A stretch of DNA of 22,571 bases from Parcubacteria group bacterium GW2011_GWA1_47_8. GTDB lineage: Bacteria > Patescibacteriota > Minisyncoccia > Phycocordibacterales > UBA1550. The first letter of the stretch is position 1. The number at the start of each line of letters is the position of its first letter. Where the stretch lies: positions 9,019 through 31,589 of the forward strand of contig LCOP01000024.1 of assembly GCA_000996605.1 (NCBI GenBank), given 5' to 3'. A program made the translations under genes and the position numbers. The notes under the pieces were generated by a model. The model was not told the DNA's origin. It did not search any database and saw nothing but the letters and a program-made list of their open reading frames with translations. Below, one piece after another: positions 5,834 to 13,596 of this stretch.

Positions 5834-6901
5834 ATGACAGAAATCGGCTCGATAACGTTAATAAAAATTTTCATCCCCGCCGCGCTTACCTTTGTTGTGG
5901 GAGTGTCCATTGCCCCTATCCTCACGCAGTATTTCCACAAGCATCGCATGTGGAAGCGTATTTCGCGGAAAAGCGCGGAGAAAACCGATGCGTTCAAAAA
6001 AATCCACAATGAAGCGGGGGAGCTCTCGACGCCGCGTGTCGGCGGTGTGATTATCTGGCTCTCGGTTGCGATTGTGGTGCTTGCGTTCGTACTCCTTGCG
6101 TGGATCTTCCCGTCACCACTCACCGAAAAGCTCAATTTCTTGAGCCGCGGGCAGACTTTTATCCCACTCTTTGCGCTTGTTGCCGCGGCACTCGTTGGAC
6201 TTTCTGACGATCTCCTCCAGATCTTCGGCAAAGGGGGATACGCCGCGGACGATATTGTGTACCGCAAAATAAAAGCGGGAACGATTATTTTCATCGGGCT
6301 TTTGATTGGATGGTGGTTTGTCGCGAAGCTTGGCGTTACGGCGGTGCACGTGCCGTTTTACGGGGAGCTTGAGCTTGGTTATTTGTTTGTTCCCTTTTTT
6401 ATTATTATCATGCTCGCAACGTTTTCGACGAGTGTAATCGACGGCATCGACGGACTCGCGGCGGGGGTACTCGCACCAGTTTTCATTGGCTATGCCATCA
6501 TCGCATTTTTCAACAATCAAATTGACCTCGCGGCATTTTCGTCTGCGGTTGCGGGGGGAATCCTTGCGTTCCTCTGGTTCAACATACCGCCTGCAAAGTT
6601 TTATATGGGAGAAACAGGAATGTTGGGGCTCACCGTTACGCTCTCGGTTTTGGCATTTATGACCGACACGGTTTTTATTTTACCTATCATTGCGCTTCCG
6701 CTCGTTGTCACGTCCCTTTCTGTAATAATCCAGATGGCTTCGCGAAGTTTTCGCAATGGTAAGCGCGTGTTTTTGGTAGCACCACTCCACCACCATTTCG
6801 AGGCGCTCGGGTGGCCTTCGTACAAAGTGACGATGCGGTATTGGGTTCTAGCGATGGTGTCGGTCGTGGTCGGGGTGATATTGGCTCTTTTGAGCAAATA
6901 G
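5834..6901 (+). CDS. mraY: Phospho-N-acetylmuramoyl-pentapeptide-transferase
   Basis: A polytopic inner-membrane enzyme that transfers phospho-MurNAc-pentapeptide to undecaprenyl phosphate, forming lipid I. At 355 residues with about ten hydrophobic segments it is normal in length. Signatures are GELSTPRVGGVIIW, the DD pair in ALVGLSDDLLQIF, SVIDGIDGLAAG, KFYMGETGMLGL and the MraY-specific histidine box APLHHHFEALGWP. It departs from textbook MraY at two motifs: the lysine of DDxxK is not present (DDLLQ), and the third conserved acidic residue, normally Asp in FMGDxGS, is Glu in YMGETG. The start ATG 5834 lies 11 nt after the pheT stop without a Shine-Dalgarno site, suggesting co-transcription. 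It is MraY rather than WecA because of the HHH box. Confidence 0.95.
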   Translation: MTEIGSITLIKIFIPAALTFVVGVSIAPILTQYFHKHRMWKRISRKSAEKTDAFKKIHNEAGELSTPRVGGVIIWLSVAIVVLAFVLLAWIFPSPLTEKLNFLSRGQTFIPLFALVAAALVGLSDDLLQIFGKGGYAADDIVYRKIKAGTIIFIGLLIGWWFVAKLGVTAVHVPFYGELELGYLFVPFFIIIMLATFSTSVIDGIDGLAAGVLAPVFIGYAIIAFFNNQIDLAAFSSAVAGGILAFLWFNIPPAKFYMGETGMLGLTVTLSVLAFMTDTVFILPIIALPLVVTSLSVIIQMASRSFRNGKRVFLVAPLHHHFEALGWPSYKVTMRYWVLAMVSVVVGVILALLSK

Positions 6902-6902
6902 T

Positions 6903-8771
6903 ATGTGTGGCATCGCGGGAGTTATTGGGTGGGGGAAAGAGAAGGGAGAGAGCGCTCGCTTGGTGCGCGTGATGACGGACTCTATCCTCCATCGCGGACC
7001 CGACGACGAGGGGCATTATGCGGACGAAATGCTCGCGCTCGGCATGCGCCGTCTCTCCATTATCGACATCGCCGGAGGCAAACAGCCGATTGCTTCAGAG
7101 GATGGCAACCTTGTCATCGTTTTTAATGGTGAGATATACAATTATCGTGCGCTCCGCGAGGATTTGATTACGCGTGGCTATACATTCAAAACACATACGG
7201 ACACGGAGGTGATCCTGCATCTCTTTGAGGTGGAGGGGAGCGCATGCCTCTCCAAACTCCGTGGCATGTTCGCGTTTGCCATTTGGAATAAAAAGACACA
7301 AAAACTTTTTCTCGCGCGCGATTATTTCGGTATCAAGCCGCTTTACTATTTGCTCCTAGACGGGCAGGTGAAAGCGTTCGGATCGGAGATAAAAAGCATT
7401 TTGGCGCTTCCTGGTGTGCCGCGTATCGTGAACGACGAAGCGGTGGGGAACTATCTTGCTTTTCAATACAATCCCTTGAATGAGACCTTTTTCAAAGGAA
7501 TATGGAAATTACCACCGGGGAATTTCATGGAGGTCGACCTCAAGACGGGGAAGCATCGTAAGCGGCGCTACTTTGAGTTTGCGTTTGCTTCCGAAGATGG
7601 CAAGAGTGAGGAGGTACGAACCGACGAACTCGTCGCAGTGCTTGAAGATTCAGTCAAGTACCACATGGTTGCCGACGTGCCGGTTGGAGCGTTTCTCTCC
7701 GGCGGCATCGACAGTGGGATCATCGCCGCACTTGCGCAGAAAAATTTTAACACGGGAAATGGCGGGAAAATTTCTACGTTTACCATTGGTTTCAATGAAG
7801 TTTCCGAGGCGCGCGCCGCCGAAGTGTCGGCGCGACACATCGGCACTAACCACACCGCGACCACGGTGTCCCACGAAGAATACTTTCGTGAATTGCAAAA
7901 GGTTGTGTGGCACTTTGACGAGCCGGTTGCGGATCCGTCTGCGGTGGCGCTGTATTTCCTTGCACGCGAGGCACGCAAAAAGGTAAAGGTTGTGCTTTCG
8001 GGCGAGGGCGCGGACGAGCTCTTTGGCGGATACAATGTGTATCTTGAAAGCTATGCGCGTCGGCGGCTTGAAGTTGTGCCGCGTATTATCCGCGAATACA
8101 TCTTGCGACCGCTTGCGATGTCGAAGCTTTCATTCCGGGGCAAGAATTTCCTCGCACGTTTCTTTACAAAGATCGAAGACCGCTATATCGGCAATGCAAA
8201 CATTTTTTCACGTATGGAAATAAGCGAGCTGTGGAAGGGTAAATCTTTTACGCCGCTTAATCTCGCGCCACTTTATGGCGAAGTAAAAAATCGCGAGGAC
8301 TCGGAAAAGATGCAATACATTGACATCAGTACATGGCTTCCGGGCGATATCTTGGCAAAGGCGGACAAAATGACGATGGCGCATTCGCTCGAGCTTCGCG
8401 TACCGTTCCTCGATCGCGATATCGCAGACTTTGCGCGTCGTTTGCCGCCGAAACTCAAATGGAAAAATTATACGACCAAGTATCTCTTGCGCCGCGCCGC
8501 GGACAGAATCCTAACGCCAGAAATTGCGCGGAGGAAAAAACTCGGCTTCCCGACGCCGGTAGGGAGTTGGTTTTCTCTACATGAGCAAGAGCTTTCGGAG
8601 CGCATTTTAAAAAATCCCTACATGAAGAGCAATTTCAATACCGTGCTCATCGAAAAGATGATAGCCGATCATGTTGCCGGACGCAAAGACAATGCGCGTA
8701 AAATCTACGCCCTCTACATGCTCGCACTCTGGCACGATGTGTTTGTGGGGGAGGCGCTTGCAGTTAAATAA
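6903..8771 (+). CDS. asnB: Asparagine synthase (glutamine-hydrolysing)
   Basis: This 622-residue two-domain amidotransferase starts 1 nt after the mraY stop. The N-terminal Ntn glutaminase domain has Cys2 (MCGIAGVIG), RRLSIIDIAGGKQPI, NGEIYNYRALRED and HTDTEVILHLFE. The C-terminal synthetase domain has the PP-loop FLSGGIDSGIIAAL and VVLSGEGADELFGGYNVY, with AKADKMTMAHSLELRVPFLD and RRKKLGFPTPVGSWF near the end. Established role: ATP-dependent transfer of glutamine amide nitrogen to aspartate. Homologues next to cell-wall genes can amidate other substrates, and the position behind mraY makes that possible, but the sequence does not decide it. Probably the last gene of the pheS operon. Confidence 0.93.
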   Translation: MCGIAGVIGWGKEKGESARLVRVMTDSILHRGPDDEGHYADEMLALGMRRLSIIDIAGGKQPIASEDGNLVIVFNGEIYNYRALREDLITRGYTFKTHTDTEVILHLFEVEGSACLSKLRGMFAFAIWNKKTQKLFLARDYFGIKPLYYLLLDGQVKAFGSEIKSILALPGVPRIVNDEAVGNYLAFQYNPLNETFFKGIWKLPPGNFMEVDLKTGKHRKRRYFEFAFASEDGKSEEVRTDELVAVLEDSVKYHMVADVPVGAFLSGGIDSGIIAALAQKNFNTGNGGKISTFTIGFNEVSEARAAEVSARHIGTNHTATTVSHEEYFRELQKVVWHFDEPVADPSAVALYFLAREARKKVKVVLSGEGADELFGGYNVYLESYARRRLEVVPRIIREYILRPLAMSKLSFRGKNFLARFFTKIEDRYIGNANIFSRMEISELWKGKSFTPLNLAPLYGEVKNREDSEKMQYIDISTWLPGDILAKADKMTMAHSLELRVPFLDRDIADFARRLPPKLKWKNYTTKYLLRRAADRILTPEIARRKKLGFPTPVGSWFSLHEQELSERILKNPYMKSNFNTVLIEKMIADHVAGRKDNARKIYALYMLALWHDVFVGEALAVK

Positions 8772-8862
8772 CCTTGTTTTTTTGGACTATTTTACCCATT
8801 TGCCAATGAGAAGGGTGGAGTAGAGGAGTGTCTCTAGGCGCCTTCCATTTCTCTCTATTTTT

Positions 8863-8871
8863 TGGTACAAT
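8863..8871 (+). promoter_or_regulatory. Extended -10 promoter upstream of gyrB
   Basis: TGG-TACAAT is an extended -10 (hexamer 8866-8871). A weak -35, TTCCAT (8843-8848), lies 17 nt upstream. The predicted start, near 8878, would give a leader of about 38 nt that contains the hairpin at 8880-8898. Confidence 0.5.
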
Positions 8872-8879
8872 GAGCCTAT

Positions 8880-8905
8880 AAAAAGCACAGCGCTTTTTCT
8901 TTTTA
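8880..8905 (+). terminator. Terminator-like hairpin in the gyrB leader
   Basis: The stem aaaaagc (8880-8886) / gcttttt (8892-8898), with a 5-nt loop, is followed by cttttt. It could end the asnB operon or, lying downstream of the extended -10 at 8866, act as an attenuator in the gyrB leader. The stem is short with only two G-C pairs. Confidence 0.5.
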
Positions 8906-8915
8906 ATTATAAATT

Positions 8916-10979
8916 ATGGCAAAAAAGGACGCAAAAGGGGAAAGTTACGGCGCAGAGGATATCGTCGTCTTGGAGGGGCTTGAGCCGGTGCGCAAGCGCC
9001 CGGGCATGTATATCGGCTCTACGGGGGTCGAGGGCTTACACCACTTGGTCTGGGAAATCTTTGACAACTCGCGCGATGAGGCGATGGGTGGTTTCTCGAA
9101 CCATATTGAAGTTACGCTTCTTCCCGGTAACCGCGTGCGAGTCGTCGACAACGGCCGCGGCATCCCTGTTGGTATCCACCCCAAGACAAAAGTCTCCGCG
9201 CTCGAGACGATTATGACGACGCTCCATGCCGGCGGTAAGTTCGAAGGTAAAAGCTACAAAGTTTCCGGCGGACTTCACGGCGTGGGCGCGTCGGTGGTGA
9301 ACGCGCTTTCGGTATATACCAAGGTCGAGGTTCATCAAGACGGCGGTATCCATATGCAAGAGTACACACGGGGCAAACGAAAGGCGCCGGTGAAAAAAGT
9401 GGGCGCGAGCAAATTCCGCGGGACAATCGTCACCTTCGAACCGGATGCAGAAATTTTTAAAGAGATAAAATTCAACTGGAACCAGATTGTGAATCACTTG
9501 CGCCAGCAGGCGTATCTCGTCAAAGGGCTTCACATCGCCATTCTCGACGCGAGTGGCTATGCGGGGAAACTCGCCCTCGACAATGAAGTGTACCTCGAAG
9601 ATTTCGGCCTCGAACTGCCCTCGATGTCATTTTATTTCGATGGAGGAATCGTCTCACTGGTGCGTTTTTATAATCAGCACCAAAAACCGGTACACAAGAA
9701 AATTTGCTATGTGGAAAAAGCAGTTGACGGCGTGACCGTGGAAGTCGCGATACAGTACATTGACGATATTGCCTCGCGCGAGCTCGCGTTTGCGAACAAT
9801 ACGTACAATGCCGAAGGAGGTATGCACGTGACCGGTTTCCGTACGGCGCTTACGCGCAAGATCAACGACTATGCGCGCAAGAGCAATTTCATAAAAGAAA
9901 GCGAAGAAAATTTCACCGCAGACGATGTGCGTGAAGGACTGACGTCGGCAATCTCGGTCAAGCTTCCCGAAATTCAATTTGAAGGACAGACGAAAGGAAA
10001 GCTCGGCAGTGTCGAGGCGCGCGGTGCCGTGGAAAAAGTCTTTGGCGAGGCACTCGGGCTTTTTCTTGAGGAAAATCCCGATGATGCACGGGCAATCGTG
10101 AACAAGGTGCTTTTGGCACTCCGTGCCCGTAAGGCGGCAAAGGCCGCAAAAGAAAGCGTCCTCCGCAAGGGTGCGCTCGAGGGACTGACGCTTCCGGGCA
10201 AGCTTGCCGACTGTCAGAGCTCTAAAGCCGAAGACTCGGAACTCTTTATTGTAGAGGGAGATTCGGCAGGCGGTTCTTCGAAGCAGGGTCGTGATCGCCG
10301 GACGCAAGCTATCCTCCCGCTCAAGGGAAAGATTTTGAATGTTGAACGCGCGCGTCTCGACAAGATGCTTGCTTCGAACGAGATCAAATCTCTGGTGATT
10401 GCCATGGGGACGGGTATCGGCGACATCTTTGATATTTCGCGATTGCGGTACCACAAGATTATCATTGCGACCGATGCCGATGTTGATGGTGCGCATATTC
10501 GCACACTCCTCCTCACTCTTTTCTACCGCTATTTCAAGCCGGTCATTGAGGCGGGAAACATCTATATCGCACAACCGCCGCTCTACAAGATAAAGCGCGG
10601 CAAAGAAATCACCTATGCGTACAGCGAAGAAGAAAAAATTGCATTCCTCGGCAAGGACATAAGCTTGCTCGAGATTGCCGAGGAAGCGCAGGGAGAAGCG
10701 GAAGAAGGGACCGTAGAGGAAGAAGCGCTCGCAGAAGAAGGGAAGGCAAAGAAGCGCGAAGTGAAAGTCTCTCTCCAGAGATATAAAGGTCTCGGAGAAA
10801 TGAACCCCGAAGAGCTCTGGGAGACGACTATGGACCCCAAGGCGCGTGTGCTCAAGCAGGTGACTATCGATGATGCCGCCCAAGCTGACCTCGCATTCAA
10901 CGTGCTCATGGGGGAGGATGTCTCTGCGCGCAAGTCGTTCATCCAGTCTAACGCAAAGATGGCGAATATTGATGCGTAG
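8916..10979 (+). CDS. gyrB: DNA gyrase subunit B
   Basis: The ATPase subunit of gyrase, which introduces negative supercoils with GyrA. The 687 residues run in order. The GHKL ATPase has EIFDNSRDEAMGG, VVDNGRGIPVGIH and GGLHGVGASVVNALS. The transducer domain follows, then a TOPRIM domain (ELFIVEGDSAGGSSKQGRDR, DADVDGAHIRTLLL) and the C-terminal tail QRYKGLGEMNPEELWETTMDP. A Glu/Ala-rich insert of about 35 residues (near 577-612, AEEAQGEAEEGTVEEEALAE) sits between the TOPRIM core and QRYKGLG. GyrB rather than ParE is favoured by overall pattern but not proven; no gyrA/parC neighbour is visible. No Shine-Dalgarno site precedes ATG 8916. Confidence 0.9.
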   Translation: MAKKDAKGESYGAEDIVVLEGLEPVRKRPGMYIGSTGVEGLHHLVWEIFDNSRDEAMGGFSNHIEVTLLPGNRVRVVDNGRGIPVGIHPKTKVSALETIMTTLHAGGKFEGKSYKVSGGLHGVGASVVNALSVYTKVEVHQDGGIHMQEYTRGKRKAPVKKVGASKFRGTIVTFEPDAEIFKEIKFNWNQIVNHLRQQAYLVKGLHIAILDASGYAGKLALDNEVYLEDFGLELPSMSFYFDGGIVSLVRFYNQHQKPVHKKICYVEKAVDGVTVEVAIQYIDDIASRELAFANNTYNAEGGMHVTGFRTALTRKINDYARKSNFIKESEENFTADDVREGLTSAISVKLPEIQFEGQTKGKLGSVEARGAVEKVFGEALGLFLEENPDDARAIVNKVLLALRARKAAKAAKESVLRKGALEGLTLPGKLADCQSSKAEDSELFIVEGDSAGGSSKQGRDRRTQAILPLKGKILNVERARLDKMLASNEIKSLVIAMGTGIGDIFDISRLRYHKIIIATDADVDGAHIRTLLLTLFYRYFKPVIEAGNIYIAQPPLYKIKRGKEITYAYSEEEKIAFLGKDISLLEIAEEAQGEAEEGTVEEEALAEEGKAKKREVKVSLQRYKGLGEMNPEELWETTMDPKARVLKQVTIDDAAQADLAFNVLMGEDVSARKSFIQSNAKMANIDA

Positions 10980-11089
10980 AGGTCGCTCGGGAGCCGTCTT
11001 GTGCGGGGTACGGATATCTTGGTTGCGTCCAAAGGACTTATGCGACATGATTCCGCAGAATCAAAAATTCTTCGAGCTCGCGCCATCGC

Positions 11090-11148
11090 GCACCACAAGA
11101 GGACTTCTTATTTTCTAAGTCGCCTTGCTCCTAAAAAATAATGTCGCT
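11090..11148. repeat. Dispersed repeat, copy A
   Basis: About 46 of 59 bases match copy B (14891-14950), starting with gcaccacaagag and ending with gtcgct. Both copies lie in non-coding DNA, downstream of gyrB and upstream of uvrB respectively. Confidence 0.7.
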
Positions 11149-11251
11149 CGCTAGTCCCCGCACAAGAGGTATCCATCGCTTTAAGAACCCATCCACTATC
11201 TCGCAGTACCCGCCTCTGAAACCATTATTTTTAGGCGAAAAACAAGTCGGA

Positions 11252-11281
11252 GTACGAACCATATTGAATTATGGTTCGTAC
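11252..11281. other. Perfect 12-bp stem-loop upstream of the DUF475 gene
   Basis: gtacgaaccata (11252-11263), a 6-nt loop and tatggttcgtac (11270-11281) form an uninterrupted inverted repeat about 75 nt before ATG 11355. No T tract follows directly, so it is not a standard terminator. It may be an operator, a remnant palindrome or an RNA element. Confidence 0.5.
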
Positions 11282-11341
11282 GAGACGAAGTTTTATAGCC
11301 AGAAGGAAAATGAATTATTTTTATTTTTCCCCATAATACGG

Positions 11342-11347
11342 TATCAT
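11342..11347 (+). promoter_or_regulatory. -10-like element before the DUF475 gene
   Basis: TATCAT lies 7 nt before ATG 11355, compatible with a leaderless transcript; no Shine-Dalgarno site is present. An overlapping alternative is CATAAT (11332-11337). Confidence 0.35.
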
Positions 11348-11354
11348 TACTCCA

Positions 11355-12317
11355 ATGTTCTCTATTTTCCTAATTCTCCTCGGTCTCATTATTTTTGAAA
11401 TCGTAATGAGCATCGACAATGCCGTCGTAAATGCCGACGTGCTTGCTTCAATGAAGACTCGTCGCGCAAGACGTTTTTTCCTTACGTGGGGAATCCTCTT
11501 TGCGGTCTTTGTCGTGCGTGGTTTTTTACCATCAGTCATCGTGTATTTAGCGGACCCAAGCATTGGCTTGTGGGGCGCTCTTGAGGTGATTTGGCAATTT
11601 GATATTGCCGCGTCACAGGCTGTTCTTGCGGTAACCCCGATAATCATGATGGCGGGAGGAATGTTCCTCGTTCTCTTGTGGGAACACTGGCTTTTTATAG
11701 AAGACAAAAATTTCGGTCTTCCGCATGAACAATACATTCAGAAATACGGCGCAGTATGGTTTTACTCTGTTGCGGCGCTTTTGCTTGTCGGGGTGTTGAT
11801 TGAGATCAATGCTTCAGTGTTGGAAAATCCGATGCACCTAGCCCTTGCGGCAGCGGTTGGGTTTAGTGTGTTTTTCATCACGCAAGGTTTCAAAGACAAT
11901 GCAGAGAAGATAGAAGAGCGTCTCATAGAATCGGGCGAGCATAGTGCAATGTCGGACTGGGCGAAGGTCGTATTCCTTGAGGTGCTCGACGTTGCGTTTA
12001 GTATCGATAGTGTTGTCGGCGCATTTGCGTTTACGACGGTGGTGCCGTTTATTCTCATTGGAAGCGGCCTCGGCGCTATTGTAGTACGACAACTTACCGT
12101 TGCGGGGATTGACCGCATCCGTTCGTACAGTTATTTGAAAAATGGCGCCATGTATTCTGTCGGATTTTTGGGCGGTGTGATGCTTCTGGAAGCGTTTGGT
12201 GTCCATATACCTTTTTGGATACCGCCTATTGTTACCATCGGTTTTGTCGGGTACTTTTTTTGGCGGTCTATCGCGGAGAATAAGGCAAATGGTAATCTCA
12301 AGGGGAGTGTTGTATGA
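11355..12317 (+). CDS. TerC-like DUF475 family integral membrane protein
   Basis: A 320-residue polytopic membrane protein with about eight to nine hydrophobic segments. It has the two internally related acidic motifs of the TerC superfamily: FEIVMSIDNAVVNADVL near the N-terminus and FLEVLDVAFSIDSVVGAFAF near residues 208-228. The spacing and the VVGAFAFTT motif fit DUF475 better than classical TerC. TerC-superfamily proteins are linked to metal (manganese) efflux or tellurite resistance; for DUF475 the substrate is not settled. The intramembrane Asp/Glu pairs are consistent with cation handling. The 3' end is 34 nt from the AI-2E-type permease gene, so the two are probably co-transcribed. 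Confidence 0.85.
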   Translation: MFSIFLILLGLIIFEIVMSIDNAVVNADVLASMKTRRARRFFLTWGILFAVFVVRGFLPSVIVYLADPSIGLWGALEVIWQFDIAASQAVLAVTPIIMMAGGMFLVLLWEHWLFIEDKNFGLPHEQYIQKYGAVWFYSVAALLLVGVLIEINASVLENPMHLALAAAVGFSVFFITQGFKDNAEKIEERLIESGEHSAMSDWAKVVFLEVLDVAFSIDSVVGAFAFTTVVPFILIGSGLGAIVVRQLTVAGIDRIRSYSYLKNGAMYSVGFLGGVMLLEAFGVHIPFWIPPIVTIGFVGYFFWRSIAENKANGNLKGSVV

Positions 12318-12351
12318 TAGAGGGGTATTAAGGGCGTAATTTTCTAACGGA

Positions 12352-13386
12352 ATGAACTACCAAAAAACAGAACTCTATTTCCTATTTGCTCTCCTTGTGG
12401 GAATCTCGTTCCTCACGTTTTTCATTTTTAAACCGTTTCTCTATACGCTCATTCTGGCGATGATTTTTGTTGCGGTGTTTGCGCCGGCGCATAAGAAAGC
12501 ACTCGTGCTTACACGAGAGAGACGAGGGCTGGCGGCGCTCCTCACTACCATATTTATTCTAGTGGTTATCTTGGTCCCCGTCACTCTTTTGGGCGCGCAG
12601 ATTTTCAAGGAATCGACGCAGTTATATTCTTCTCTTGTTGATAATGGCGATGCGGTGAGTCTTTCTCGTAGGATTGAAGATGTATTACGAAGTCTTGGAT
12701 TTTCTTCGGTATCCGTTGGCTCTCTCGATTTTAGTCAGTACATGAAGCAGGGGTTGACGTGGCTCATTCAAAATATCGGTTCTCTTTTTTCGAACATTGC
12801 AAAAATTCTCGTAGATGTTTTTGTGCTTTTTGTAGCCCTCTATTACTTGTTTAAGGATGGTCACCGACTCAAAAAATACGCTATTGCGCTGAGCCCGCTA
12901 CAGGACGTGTACGACGAAACTATTTTTAGCAAACTCGTGTTGGCGGTTAATTCGGTGGTAAAAGGAAGCCTCGCAGTAGGGCTCGTGCAGGGCACACTGA
13001 CGGCAATCGGGTTTGCTATTTTTGGGGTTCCCAGCCCTGTGTTGTGGGGGAGTGTTGCCGCGCTTGCCGCGCTGATTCCCGGTGTGGGAACGGCGCTGGT
13101 TGTTGTTCCCGGTGTTCTCTTCCTCTTTTTTAGCGGAGCAACAGTTCCCGCACTCGGACTCCTCGTGTGGGGGGTCGTTGCCGTGGGACTGGTGGACAAT
13201 GTGTTGGGGCCAAAGCTCGTCGAGCGGGGGATGAAGATCCACCCATTCCTTATTCTACTTTCAATTCTTGGGGGTATTGGTTTTTTTGGACCTCTTGGAT
13301 TTTTGTTTGGCCCGCTCGTCTTGAGCTTGCTGTTTTCGTTTTTGGAAATTCATGCGGCGATGCGAAAAGCGCGCGTTGCGGAATAG
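12352..13386 (+). CDS. AI-2E family transporter (PerM/YdiK-type permease)
   Basis: This 344-residue membrane protein fits the AI-2E transporter family in length and layout. Two N-terminal hydrophobic segments (LYFLFALLVGISFLTFFIF, LYTLILAMIFVAVF) are followed by RRGLAALLTTIFILVVILVP. A large amphipathic middle domain (about 85-160) comes next, and a C-terminal bundle contains ALIPGVGTALVVVPGVLF, then GLVDNVLGPKLVERGMKIHP and LGFLFGPLVL. The conserved PGVG and DNxLxPxLxxxxxxxHP motifs are present. Members export or import diverse small molecules or act as Na+/H+ antiporters; the substrate here is unknown. No Shine-Dalgarno site; probably co-transcribed with the upstream gene. The tRNA-Val locus starts 15 nt after its stop. 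Confidence 0.9.
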   Translation: MNYQKTELYFLFALLVGISFLTFFIFKPFLYTLILAMIFVAVFAPAHKKALVLTRERRGLAALLTTIFILVVILVPVTLLGAQIFKESTQLYSSLVDNGDAVSLSRRIEDVLRSLGFSSVSVGSLDFSQYMKQGLTWLIQNIGSLFSNIAKILVDVFVLFVALYYLFKDGHRLKKYAIALSPLQDVYDETIFSKLVLAVNSVVKGSLAVGLVQGTLTAIGFAIFGVPSPVLWGSVAALAALIPGVGTALVVVPGVLFLFFSGATVPALGLLVWGVVAVGLVDNVLGPKLVERGMKIHPFLILLSILGGIGFFGPLGFLFGPLVLSLLFSFLEIHAAMRKARVAE

Positions 13387-13401
13387 AGGGAGATAAAGTC
13401 G

Positions 13402-13417
13402 GGACGATTAGCTCAGT
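13402..13417 (+). pseudogene. 5' fragment of a tRNA-Val-like gene, cut in the D-loop
   Basis: ggacgat-ta-gctc-agt matches the acceptor 5' strand, positions 8-9, D-stem and first D-loop bases of the intact tRNA-Val at 13436 (ggacagt-ta-gctc-agt), with two differences. It is interrupted inside the D-loop and followed by an inverted-repeat arm. Confidence 0.65.
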
Positions 13418-13418
13418 C

Positions 13419-13540
13419 TTGCCCGCCTAAATTTTGGACAGTTAGCTCAGTTGGTAGAGCGCTCCCTTCACACGGGAGAGGTCACAGGTTCGAATCCTGT
13501 ACCGTCCACTACAATTCTGTCCAAAACTTGGGCGGGTGAA
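13419..13540. repeat. Inverted repeats flanking tRNA-Val
   Basis: The left arm 13419-13440 (ttgcccgcctaa-attttggaca) and right arm 13518-13540 (tgtccaaaactt-gggcgggtgaa) are imperfect reverse complements, with about 18 of 22 positions matching. The inner ends ggaca/tgtcc overlap the tRNA acceptor start. The whole block lies between the two halves of a second tRNA copy. Confidence 0.7.
13436..13508 (+). tRNA. tRNA-Val, anticodon CAC
   Basis: A complete 73-nt cloverleaf: acceptor GGACAGT/ACCGTCC with an A5-C68 mismatch, TA, D-arm GCTC-AGTTGGTA-GAGC, anticodon arm CTCCC-TTCACAC-GGGAG (anticodon 13469-13471), variable AGGTC, T-arm ACAGG-TTCGAAT-CCTGT and discriminator A; CCA is not encoded. The CAC anticodon reads GUG. 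The gene is nested between inverted repeats and flanked by fragments of a related copy. Confidence 0.88.
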
Positions 13541-13596
13541 GTTAGAGCGCTCCCTTCACACGCGAGAGGTCAGAGGTTCAAGTCCTCTATTCTGGT
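13541..13596 (+). pseudogene. 3' fragment of a tRNA-Val-like gene, resumed in the D-loop
   Basis: It resumes at gtta-gagc (D-loop end and D-stem 3' strand), followed by CTCCC-TTCACAC-GCGAG (same CAC anticodon, one stem mismatch), AGGTC and a fully paired T-arm AGAGG-TTCAAGT-CCTCT. The acceptor strand ATTCTGG does not pair well with the 5' fragment at 13402 (four of seven positions including a wobble). It is the decayed counterpart of the 13402-13417 fragment. Confidence 0.65.

Larger units (their letters stand above)
10980..11354. other. Intergenic region with a dispersed repeat and a perfect hairpin
   Basis: These 375 bases lack a convincing gene. They contain a copy of a repeat also found upstream of uvrB (11090-11148) and a perfect 12-bp stem-loop (11252-11281). 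No clear intrinsic terminator for gyrB is visible. A short open frame across 11141-11398 is not supported by a ribosome site or domain. Confidence 0.6.

Noticed and set aside
9654..11048. 464-codon minus-strand ORF opposite gyrB
   Set aside because: It is antisense to an unmistakable gyrB with all motifs, is rich in Arg/His/Phe as expected from a shadow frame, and has no recognisable domain.
11150..11354. Manganese (yybP-ykoY) riboswitch before the TerC-like gene
   Set aside because: TerC relatives often have one, but I could not see the conserved internal loops; only a simple perfect hairpin is present.
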